Source: Caballeronia mineralivorans PML1(12) (lineage in GTDB: Bacteria > Pseudomonadota > Gammaproteobacteria > Burkholderiales > Burkholderiaceae). Taken from it: DNA of 64,000 nucleotides. Location: the NCBI RefSeq assembly GCF_001028175.1, contig NZ_AEJF01000180.1, positions 33,600-97,599 on the forward strand, given 5' to 3'. The notes under the pieces are model-generated. The model was not told where the DNA came from, made no database searches, and worked only from the letters and a program-made list of their open reading frames with translations. Shown piece after piece: positions 35,151 to 45,400 of the stretch (positions are counted from its first letter, which is position 1; the number at the start of each line of letters is the position of its first letter). Made by a program: the position numbers and the translations under genes.

Positions 35151-36254
35151 CCGGCCCGCGAACTGCGTAAGAGACTATAAGCGCCGCTGGATTGCTGAGT
35201 GTGATCGGGGCATGGGCTCGATCACCACATTTCATCAGTTTGAGGAATTTGGCTAATCTTAAAACTGATGTAGGGAGATGAAGGTAGGAGGCTAGAGAAG
35301 GTTGCGGCGGTGGGCGGAGAATGTTGCTATCCAGAGTAACTTCCAACAATTGAACTTCGCCACCATGACGAAACGATCGCAAAAAACGAACGATAGTCAG
35401 GCAGCGAAGCGGTAATTGAAGGCGCGTTCGCGTCTGTGTGCTGAACAATCAGCTCGAACTGAATATCGTGTGCGGTCATGGACTTGAGCACGCGTTTTGG
35501 CAAGGTAGCGATCGATCCCATCGAGGGTATTTTGACTTTCTATATTCAAAATTCTTCTTTCCAGAATTGGGGGTGACGGCAGTAAAGGCGGTATTATCAA
35601 TTGAATTGAAACGGATTAAACTACCGGAAGGCGCCTCGTCCGAAGGATAATATCTCAATCTCGCTATGATGGTGATTGGGGCGCGACCACTCCCAACTGA
35701 CAATAGATCCGGCGCACACCGCAGATCATGACATGAACTAAAACGGTGCGAGACTGCTAATGGCCGATTAGTTGCGAAGTGGTTTAAAATATTACCGAGA
35801 TAATTACGATCGTGGCGGTTTAAGATATTAACAAAAGCACACTACTTAAATGTCGTGAAATTCCGTGGTGCTGTTGCTTTAAATTGATCGGCTGTAGGTT
35901 TCTAGGAATAAATAGAGCGCGCCCAAGGGGGGCGTGTATGAATGCGTACTGGTATTCACATAAACTTCTCAATTGATGCTCGGGCCGATGCCAGAATATA
36001 TCCAGTTCTGGAAAGTAAATATATTTCCTGTGTGAGGTGGGGGAGATGTGGGGCGAGGCGAGGGCTCCTCGATCGCATGGCCAAAAGCCGTGGGATGGGT
36101 TCGCGCGGCTCCCATGACCGGTTTGAGCGTGGCGATTGTCGTCCGGATGGATATTCACGCTGTATGCGGTCCCTTCTCGGCCGGCGCGGGAGGGTGTTGC
36201 GTTGCGCATTGCCAGCGGGCGGCGCGCAACGCTTGGATAGAACAGGACACCTAA
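35151..36254. other. Low-GC region with no supported gene
   Basis: About 1.1 kb. The stretch 35500-36050 is visibly richer in A and T than the flanks (for example GGTTTAAAATATTACCGAG near 35780). Open frames occur on both strands but none has family character. The sharp compositional change suggests a joint between differently acquired segments, or a decayed element. The right end must contain the promoter of the ArgP-like regulator. Confidence 0.55.
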
Positions 36255-37232
36255 TTGCTAGATCGATATCAACTGGAAGCCTTCGCCTCGGTCGTCGAAA
36301 CTATGAGTTTCGAGCGTGCGGCGGAACGGCTCAACGTGACGCGTGCTGCCATTTCGCAACGCATCAAGGCGCTCGAGGAGGCCTTGTCGGCCGCCGTGTT
36401 GGTGCGCAGCAAGCCGCTGACGCTAACGCTGGCGGGCGAAGTGCTGTTCAAGCACGTAGCCGCGGTGCGGCTGCTCGAGGCCGATACCTTCAATCAAATC
36501 GATCCGCAAGGGAATCGCCGGATCATGCCGCTCGCCGTCGGTGTGGACGTGTATTCCATCGACGCATGGTTCAGCTCGGTGGCACAACAGATAATCAAGC
36601 GCAACGTGATCGAGCTTGAAGTTGTCGTCGACGATGCGAATCCGGCATTTCCCGCACTCACGCGCGGCGAGCTCATCGGCAGTGTGTCGACGGTGCCGCG
36701 TCCGGTGCACGGCTGCATTGCCGAACCGATCGGAGACATGATCTATCGATGCGTGGCGAGTCCTGCCTTTATGGAGCGCTATTTCGCGAATGGGTTCAGC
36801 CTGCATGCGACCGCTTCCGCGCCCGCTGTTTCGGTGGGCCGCGGCAACATGCTGCTCGAGCGCTACTTCGACGCGGCGTTCGGCATGGCCGTCGGCCGAT
36901 ATCGAAAGAATCTGCTTCCTTCAGTCGCTTCGCAACTCGATACGATCGTCGCGGATCTGGGCTACGGCATGCTGCCGGAGCAAACGGTGCTACCGTTACT
37001 GGAAAGCGGCCGGCTCGTCGACGTGCGGCGCGACCTGCCGTTTCCGGTGACGCTGTACTGGCATCGCTGGCGTGCCGCGCCGCCGATCTGCGAGGCGATC
37101 TCGGTCGAAATTGTCGAATTCGCCCGGGAGATCCTGCAGGAGAGAAAGGGGCACGAGTCGCCGGGGCTGTTCACGACGAGACCGAGCGCGCGGTGTTCGA
37201 TCTCGATGAGGCCGATGGCTGGATCGGGCTAG
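36255..37232 (+). CDS. LysR-family regulator, ArgP/LysG-like
   Basis: 325 residues from TTG 36255 (AGGACACC upstream). The N-terminal winged helix-turn-helix reads LDRYQLEAFASVVETMSFER and AAERLNVTRAAISQRIKALE, closely resembling ArgP (IciA), which controls arginine/lysine exporters. The effector-binding domain covers about residues 90-300 (IELEVVVDDANPAF; SVGRGNMLLERYFD). The tail after about 295 is unusual and may result from a frame change near the stop. ArgP-type genes are often divergent from a LysE exporter, but no exporter is upstream here. The partner may have been lost. Confidence 0.85.
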   Translation: MLDRYQLEAFASVVETMSFERAAERLNVTRAAISQRIKALEEALSAAVLVRSKPLTLTLAGEVLFKHVAAVRLLEADTFNQIDPQGNRRIMPLAVGVDVYSIDAWFSSVAQQIIKRNVIELEVVVDDANPAFPALTRGELIGSVSTVPRPVHGCIAEPIGDMIYRCVASPAFMERYFANGFSLHATASAPAVSVGRGNMLLERYFDAAFGMAVGRYRKNLLPSVASQLDTIVADLGYGMLPEQTVLPLLESGRLVDVRRDLPFPVTLYWHRWRAAPPICEAISVEIVEFAREILQERKGHESPGLFTTRPSARCSISMRPMAGSG

Positions 37233-37555
37233 TGAACTTCTGCGACACGCGCCGCGATGCGAGTGGTGAGTATCAATACGGTGACGCGCAACCAGGCAAG
37301 AGTGCGCGTACGGCGCGACGCTTGCCAGTACGCTGGAGGGACTGGCGCGGCGGCTGGTTGTATTTGCGCCATCAAACTGGCAGCGCGACAATCTAGAACT
37401 GCTGCGGGAGTTCGGCATGACGTTTCCAGAGGCGATTATGCAAGCGCACACGAAACCGGGTTGCCTGTTGCCAGCTCAAGGTAGTCGAATACCGATGCGA
37501 AATTCCTAGCGTACGCGATTACTCTCGCGCCGCAAAGCTCGAAGACTAAGAACGG
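37233..37555. other. Intergenic stretch with possible decayed coding sequence
   Basis: About 320 bases. A rightward frame extends from inside the LysR gene and encodes ETERAVFDLDEADGWIGL near 37180-37235, and a different frame encodes NLELLREFGMTFPEAI near 37395-37445. Both look protein-like but I recognise no family. They may be relics, possibly of one gene broken by a frameshift. Confidence 0.35.
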
Positions 37556-39001
37556 CTAATTAGCCTCGACGTTGCCAGTTTGCGCAATCTGCGTGAGCAC
37601 GGTCTTCTGGTCAGCGTACCAACGCACAAGGCAGTTCCGGTCATGACAGCTCTGCTCGCGGAAGTTCCATTCCCTCCGAGTGCGCTCCCTTAAGGCCGCC
37701 TGATCCGTGACGGCAGCCTTCGCTTTGGCAAATGTTGCCGCCAGTTCCACGTCATCCGCTGCAAGTTCAGCATCCTGACAAATCAGGTGTTCCGCATCGG
37801 AGCGGGCCTTCGCGCAGTTGAAGCTGGTTTGAAGCGTTACGCCCGAAGTTGGCTCCGATGCCGACGCGGACGACGCTTCAATGGTCATGTCATTCGACAG
37901 TGCCCAAGCACTCAGAGGCGTCGAGCCAATGGACATATCGTTCCAAGCAAAACCGTTCGCAACAGCCTTGCCAGACGGGCAACCGACTGTCTGCTTATAA
38001 ATCACGTCACCCTTGCCAGTCGCCGCGTTAATCGCAAATGCCGCTTTGTCCGACCCGCAAAGATGAGCCTTGCACCCCTCTCCGAAGTAGTAGCCATCCT
38101 TCAATTGAATTCCAGCAGAGTTGGTAATGACGAGGCGGTCGGCGATTTTCTTCCATTCGCCCTGTGGAACGTGATTGAACGCTGCCCTGAAACGCCGATC
38201 GTTGACTACATCAGACGGATACTTTCCCGCCAGCCACGTCAAATCAGCCGGTGACCGGCGTATCTGTGCGGAATTGGCCGTTGTAGCAGGCAAGGCCACA
38301 ATGTTGGTCTGACTCACCTTTTCCGTTGGGCTCGCTGCTACCTTTTCAGCGTCGTGCGGGCGATACACCAAGGCAGCAATCGCGACCGCTGCCATGATTC
38401 CCACGAACGCCAAGGCTCTGAATCGCACATTTTCCGAGTCAACCGGGAGAGCCGGGCGCGGCGAAATTTCGCCCGTGACCAATGAGTCAAAACGAGCGTT
38501 GGCGTCAGCAGTCTCAACGGCCAGCTGCGCCTTTTTCTTTTCGAATGACGCGAGTTGGAAGACACCGTATGAGGTGGCAAATACCAGCAGGACCAGTCCA
38601 AGTGAAAAATTCTTGATGAACAGGAAAAAGCACCCCAGAAGGCTCACCAGAAACGAACCGGTGAATACGGGGGACTTCGGCCACGCCAGCACCTTGTTCA
38701 GTAGCGATGCAGTAGCTCCTTCTAGCTCGCCACGGTCGCCTTGATGCTCTGCACACTTCTTTTCTATCTCGTACAGCGCCAGCATCGCCTTTTCCTTTTC
38801 GGCGAGCGATATCGAACCAATATCTACGGCGAGCCTGATAGCCTTGGTGGTTACCTCGAACTCTCGCGAAAGATTTTCGAGAAGCTCCTGATGCTCCTCG
38901 AGTGTTACGGCATCTGCTAGGTCCTCCGCAAGGACATACACCCCGCGAGAATTGAAATACTGCTGGAGAGCAGTTGTGGTGCGCTCTTGTATTTGCCGCA
39001 C
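37556..39001 (-). CDS. Membrane protein with C-terminal LprI/DUF1311 domain
   Basis: 481 residues. The first 110 are helical and charged (a cytoplasmic, coiled-coil-like region), followed by a transmembrane hairpin (SLLGCFFLFI; LVLLVFATSYGVFQLA, about 124-154) and another segment near 190-212. The C-terminal 80 residues (FNCAKARSDAEHLICQDAEL through EQSCHDRNCLVRWY) carry the four cysteines of the LprI/DUF1311 domain, a small disulfide-rich fold seen in lysozyme inhibitors and other envelope proteins. Function unknown. It lies on the same strand 456 bases after the giant helicase gene, so it might be a membrane partner of it, but co-transcription is not shown. Confidence 0.72.
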   Translation of the reverse strand: MRQIQERTTTALQQYFNSRGVYVLAEDLADAVTLEEHQELLENLSREFEVTTKAIRLAVDIGSISLAEKEKAMLALYEIEKKCAEHQGDRGELEGATASLLNKVLAWPKSPVFTGSFLVSLLGCFFLFIKNFSLGLVLLVFATSYGVFQLASFEKKKAQLAVETADANARFDSLVTGEISPRPALPVDSENVRFRALAFVGIMAAVAIAALVYRPHDAEKVAASPTEKVSQTNIVALPATTANSAQIRRSPADLTWLAGKYPSDVVNDRRFRAAFNHVPQGEWKKIADRLVITNSAGIQLKDGYYFGEGCKAHLCGSDKAAFAINAATGKGDVIYKQTVGCPSGKAVANGFAWNDMSIGSTPLSAWALSNDMTIEASSASASEPTSGVTLQTSFNCAKARSDAEHLICQDAELAADDVELAATFAKAKAAVTDQAALRERTRREWNFREQSCHDRNCLVRWYADQKTVLTQIAQTGNVEAN

Positions 39002-39390
39002 GAAGTCCCGCGTTGCCTGCTCCCGCTTTGAAAGTCGCTCCGTGCTCGCGGAGTCAATACGCCCGCTGGCTGCGACAGCAGACCGAATTGGTCTTGCTGT
39101 CCTGCGCCCATTCAGGTTATGCGTGTAGCGGATTCCGGTTCCTGAGATGCTTGTTGTGAGACGTCAACGGGTGTTGTATGTGAATCCCTTACTGCCTATT
39201 GCCGTGCTCACCCCACTTTTGCTCAGGTTTATACGTACACCCGGCGCGATTTTTATGCTTTTCCTGAAGCTCCCCCCCATCTCCCGGCCCCCTTTTATTC
39301 TTCAATACGACTTGGGATATCTTCTCCAACACGATTTCCCCACTCGACGTCAGCCCGCTCCTGAAGAAGCGCTTTTGGCGCGCCAGTGAA

Positions 39391-39409
39391 GAAAGACCTG
39401 AGGTCTTTC
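39391..39409 (-). terminator. Inverted repeat downstream of the helicase gene
   Basis: GAAAGACCT, one base, AGGTCTTTC: nine-base perfect arms. It lies 49 bases after the helicase stop. No long T-run follows on the minus strand, so termination is possible but not strongly supported. Confidence 0.4.
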
Positions 39410-39457
39410 TCGACTACCCTCAATGGATGCGTTTCGTGAGCGTCCGCCCCAAAGAAA

Positions 39458-42400
39458 TTAGACGTTGTTCACAGCCCAAGCCTTCTCCAACCTAAGCCGG
39501 CTTACTGCACTGACTTTTCGAAGCCCAATCTCGCGCGCCATGGCCGTCACTCCCGATTGGCGACCGTGACCTTCAGCTTGTAACTCCACTACCAGCGCCC
39601 TTAACTCCACCATTGCTATTTCGTCTACGGCACGAGCAGTTCCGACTGAGGGACGACGAAACCGCAACGCCTCGCCGGCATCTCTGGTTTTCATTGAATA
39701 GAAGGTCCCAATTTCTTCCGAATTCGCCGCGTAATGCAACTGAGCAAGCCGGCCCACTCGCTCCTGGATTCGAGCGCCAGTTCGCGTCCATCCATGCACG
39801 CGCGCAATACGTCGCGCTAACACCTCGTCTTTTACTGGCCCTTCGATACGAACTACATGGTCAATCATCGCTAGCAAACGAGAGTCGTAGCCGAAGTCGA
39901 AGAAGGCCTCCGCATCGACGGCGTAATCGCCAAGGCTCAGGTCGACTTCTGCGAAAACGCCATCTTCCGTGCTGGACGTCTGAATGTAGACTGCGTTTCT
40001 AGCGAAAGTCATGGGTGGCGAAGCCGCTTGAACGTCTACTAACGCAGCGCCATCCGCATCGTGGATTGCAGACTCACCCTTGGAAAAATCCTTTGCTGTC
40101 GACACTATGACATCGTCAATTACCTGCTTTGCGAGGGCGGCGGCATCCGCTTCGGCGTGCAACTTAGCCGCCCGCTGCTCTGTTAGGAGAGCGTTAAGTT
40201 GCCCGTGAATCTTCTCGACGGTCCCCGGCATGTCAATCCACCAGTCAGTCGACCATATACGCAAAATCTCCCACCCTAGGCCACGCAAGACCTGCTCGCG
40301 CAGTTTGTCCCGGTCTCGCGCGGTCGCCGAGCGATGGTAGGTTGCACCGTCACATTCGATGCCGGCAAGGTAACTGCCTGGCGCATCAGGGTCGACCACC
40401 CCCAGGTCGATACGGAACGCCGACACGCCGACTTGGGGATGTAACGTCCAACCCTTGTCCGACAGGGCCACGCAAACCGCCTTTTCGAATGGGCTGTCGA
40501 AGTCACCTATGCTGCCAGCAACAGCCTCACCAAGCGCACGCGCACCGCGGTCTGCAAATTCGAGGAAATGCTTCAAGTCGCGCACACCAAGTGCTTGCGT
40601 TCTTGACAGGTCCATCTGCTCGGGTCGAAAACTTCCGAACACTCGCAGTTCCTGACGCGCTCGCGTGATCGCAACGTTCAAGCGACGTTCACCACCCTGT
40701 TGGTTCATGGGGCCAAAGTTCATCGGCATCGTGCCGTCAACGCCCGGGCCGTAAGTAGTGGAGAAATACATGATGTCGCGCTCGTCGCCTTGCACGCTCT
40801 CGATATTTTTGACAAATACAGGCTCGAGTTGCGTATCAAGGAAATAGGACTCGATAGATGGGTCTTTGCGACGTTCCGCATCCAGCAAATCTTCGATGAG
40901 AGACTGTTGTTCTGAGTTGAAAGTGACGACCCCAATCGTTAATCCACTGTCGCGAAAACCCGGCGATTTCATCTTTCCGACCAGGTCCGCGACTAACGCT
41001 TTCGCCTCAGGCTTGTTGGTCCGCGCACCCCCACGCTCGTATTGTCCGTTCGACACATGGTTAAAGCTTACGGCGCGGTCGTTGGTCACCGGGCTCGGAA
41101 ATGTAACCAAGTCGCCGTCGTAATAGCGATAATTGGAGAACGCAATAAGGCTCTCGTGGCGGCTACGGTAGTGCCACGACAGTTTCATGGTCGGCAGGTT
41201 GGCGCCGATGCACTCTTCGAGGATACTTTCCAGCTCTGTTTCCACATCCGTGTCATCGGCATCCGACTCAGCGCGATCAAAGAAGCTAGTGGGTGGCAAC
41301 TGCTTCGGGTCGCCGACCATGATGACCTGCTTACCCCGTGCCATTGCACCGATGGCATCCCACACCGGAATCTGCGACGCTTCATCGAAGACAACCACAT
41401 CGAAGTTCGCCGTCTCCGCGGGAAGGTATTGAGCGATGGACAGCGGGCTCATTAAGAGACATGGCGTCAAACGCATAACCGCGCTCGACGCTTGCGACAT
41501 CAGCTCCCGCAGTGGTAGATGGCGGGTCTTCTTCTGCATTTCGTAGCGTAGCAGACCCCACTCGGAACCACGCGAAACCCTTTCGGGCGAGGGATGCCCT
41601 GCAGAGAGCTGGGCACGCACCCACGCCTGGGTCAGGTTGATGAACCGCTCGTCGAGCTCACGGAAATCGCGGATGCGCTTCTCGTGCTCTGCAGATACAA
41701 ACGTGCGCAGAACTTCGTCAGCGTCGACGACAGCATTAAGCCACCACCGACAATAGTCAGTTTCGAACGTATCTTTGACCCGTCCAAGGCGAATAGCACC
41801 GTTTTCGAGCCCTCTGACGACGGGTGCCAGGCCGAGGGTGAACGCTTGCTGACGCGCTTTTCGCCATGCACACCAAGCGTTGAGCCGATTTGACGTCGTC
41901 AGTACGTTGCCTGCTCGCACCGCGACCTCTGCTGGCAACATGTCCTCGAGCGTCCGAATATCAGATTGCGCCAGTCCGCTTGCCAGGGCAAATCGGGATA
42001 CGGCATCACTGAACGTGCTGAGCGCTTCCGCGTATGCGCGATTAGCTCCCGCAACGATGCCGGTTGGCTCTAGCAGAACATTGCTGTCGCCTAGCAACAA
42101 CGCGACAGGTGCCTTAACTGCCGCCAGCGTCTCCGGATTTCTAGCAAGAGCGGCGAGAGCGCTCGATATTGCCTCAAAGAAGTCGAGGGCCGGCTGGACA
42201 GCTTCGAGCTTCGTTTGCAACCCATTCCAGAGGCCGGACGTCTTGGACGACAGGTCTGTGAATTCCAGTAGGCGAGCATCCAACGACGCGAGCTCGCGCA
42301 TCTTCTTCAGGTCCGAAGCTGCGCTCGCTCCCGCACGACCTGACTCAACGACCGCGAACCCATCGTCCAGCCAATTACCATTCGTTCGAACCGCGGCCAA

Positions 42401-45400
42401 TGCACCCTGGAAGGTAACGTACGCTTTTGCGACGGCCAAATCCGTCTCATACGCCGACCAGATGGAATCCGTCTCGCTTGCAAGTGAGCTTAGACGGCTA
42501 ACAATCGTGTCAATCTGGCGCATCTCACGCATGCGCTGCAGGTCTGCTTGCGCTGCGTCTCCGCATTGCCCGCGTCCGACGGGGTCGAGACCAACGTCGT
42601 CCCATGAGGCTCTGCTCCGGGCGTTAGCCAAGGCAGTTTGGAAGCCAAGCGCCGCACGCGCGACGTCCAAGTCGGTCTTCAAGCCGGCCCACGCGTCCGA
42701 CGTCATCAAAGAGAGGTCGTAGAGAGCCCTCGCTTCATTTTGAAGACTATCAATCTTCGCGAGTCGCTCGATATCCGCGCCAATGTCCGGCTCCGCTCCG
42801 GCAGTTGCGAGTTCCTTCAACTTTTTGACGAGCGCGCGTCGGCGCATCATGCTCATCGGCCAGGACGAGTCCTGCAGTTCGCTCCAATCGGCCTGGAGCT
42901 GATGCACCGTCGCAGTCGGAAGACCTTCCCTGTAAGGGATACTCAGTTGGCTCACGAGCTCATTGCGGCTACGGAGCAGTTCAATGCCTGATGACAGCCG
43001 AGACGTTAGGTCTTGATTCCAGGGTTGAGACAGCTGTTCCCGAAGCTCTCCGTATCGAGTAAGTTGACTGATACCGACACGCAGGTCTTCGAGCACCTGA
43101 TTGCCACAAGGTAACGAAAGGGAACTGTGAAGCTGGCGGTGACGTTCAACCAGCGGCACAGCCTGTCGCAGGCTGTCGGTTATCGTCTTCGCGTCAGGAC
43201 GCAAGACGAACCGCCAATCGCGACCGGAGGCTGCCGGCAACGTCGATGCCAAGCGCCGAAGTCCATTGCGGACTCCAGATTCGAGCGGCAAGAGAGGCAG
43301 CCCGATTGCGGTCCTCACCCGTTCTGCCGCTGCCTCGAACGCTGTGACGGAAGGCTCAACTCCACGCGCCGCGTCAAGGAGAGCGGCCTGCCATATCGGA
43401 GACCATTCAGTCTGGACAATGTGCGCCAGTGGGTTCGCTGTGAGCTGCCCTTCCCCCATTACCTTCGCGTGAACGTCAAGGAGCTCAGCGGTTTCGCGTA
43501 GGTGACGTATTGCCGCCGTGTCGTGGACCCGCGCGGAGGGCCATGAAAGCTGAAGGACGGGGAGGTCATGTCCGCCGACCACCTTCCCGATTGCTTCGTA
43601 CACGTTTAAGCCATTGGAGTGACGAAGATGCAGGCGCTCGACGTAGCCATTCAGTTGCGAGCGAAGTACCTCAAGCCGTTCAGCCTCCGCGTGCCATTCT
43701 TCTGGAGCCATCGCAGAAGCCGCGTCCCATGAGGTCCGAAGCTGCTCCAACACTTCCGTCTTGCGCGCCTTGCTTGAATGCAGCTCCAAACAGAAGTTTC
43801 CAAGACCCACGTCTGCCAGACGCCGGTACACGACATCCAACGCTGCCATTTTTTCGGAAACGAACAGGACACGCTTGCGCTCGGCCAAGCACTGCGCAAT
43901 GAGATTCGAGATAGTCTGGCTCTTTCCCGTGCCGGGCGGTCCAATCAGGACGAAGTCCTTTCCCTTGCTGCCGGCAACGACCGCCGAGAGTTGGGAGGAA
44001 TCGGCTGGTAGCGGACAGAACGTCTCTTTGACGGGCAGCTCAACGTCGAGTCTGCGAACATCGGGGAACTCGACAGCGCTCACGTAGGAGTCGCGCGGGG
44101 TATCGATAAGATGACGAACGACGGCATTCAGCTTCAGTTGTTCCGTCCGCTCGGTCAAGTCCTTCCACATCAGGTATTTCGCGAACGAAAACGTGGCGAG
44201 CACGACGTCTTCTGCGACTTCCCAACCTTTAATGTCCTTGACCGCATTGGACACAGTTTTCCAAATCCCGGCTATGTCAAGGCCCGATTCGTCCTTCGGC
44301 AGTTCCGTGTCGTGCACGCCTAACTCAAGTTCGAAATCCTGACGTAACATCTCAACGAGCGTCGGATTGAAGCGCGGCTCGTCATCGTAAAGTTTCAAGC
44401 TGAATCCCGAGCGTGCGCTGCGACGCTCGAGTGCGACTGGAACCAAAATGAGAGGCGCCCGAAACTTTTTGCCATCTTTGTCATCCCGAGTCCACGACAG
44501 GAACCCAAGTGCGAGATAAAGCGTATTTGAGCCGCCTTCTTGAAGGCTGGTCCGGGAGGCCCGGTACAGCTCGACGAGGCGGGAATCCATTTCGTCCTCA
44601 GCCAGACCAACGAAGACTTCCTTGCGCTTCAATGCCTCGAGTGCGTGTTGCCGACGAGGGTTCTCACGCTCTCGCCCTTCATAGATGGCCTGATTCCGTG
44701 GGTCGTTGCCGTCCATGAGGTCGGGGCGGGTCAACAGCTTGATAGCGTGCCCTTCCGCAAGGATGTCCTCGAGATAGCCAGGGTCGGGCGAATCAAGCTT
44801 GAGCGACTTTTTGCCGGCTTTAAAACTGAGCAGATTGTTTCGCAGCGAAAGGTCGAGGAGCTTACGCTGCCAACGTGTCAGGCGGTCTTCCGGGCGTTCC
44901 TCGCCGTCATCGGGCTTGGCGTCATCCAGTTCATCTGGCAACTCCGGAGCGTCTTCGAACGCGGGCTGGGTATCTATTGCCTCCGTCCCTGCGGTCCCAC
45001 GGGCGATGGCATGTTCGCTCGCCAGCGGCTTGATGCGCTGGAGACGGGCACGCCTGATATCGACGGCTAGCTGAAATTTTGGTTCTTCTTCCTCAGAAAT
45101 CTGTTCTTCGCCCTTCGCAATCGCAAAGCTAAATGGCGGAAGTGGTCGATGAGTCAGAAGGGTCGACTCGAAAAGCACCATCTCCTTTAGCTTCACGCGC
45201 TTCCGGAGAGCGGTGACGTCGTCGATTACGGACGTCGAAAACTCCTCGCTCTTCAGCCAGACGCCAGGGAACGCATGCCCGTGGGTGAATACGAGAATGG
45301 AGTTCAGGCCAGCCTGCTCCAGCGCTGCGCAAGCGAACAGAGCAAGGTCCAAACACGTTCCGAGCCCAGAGTCAGCAATCTGGCTTGGGCTGCGCACCTT

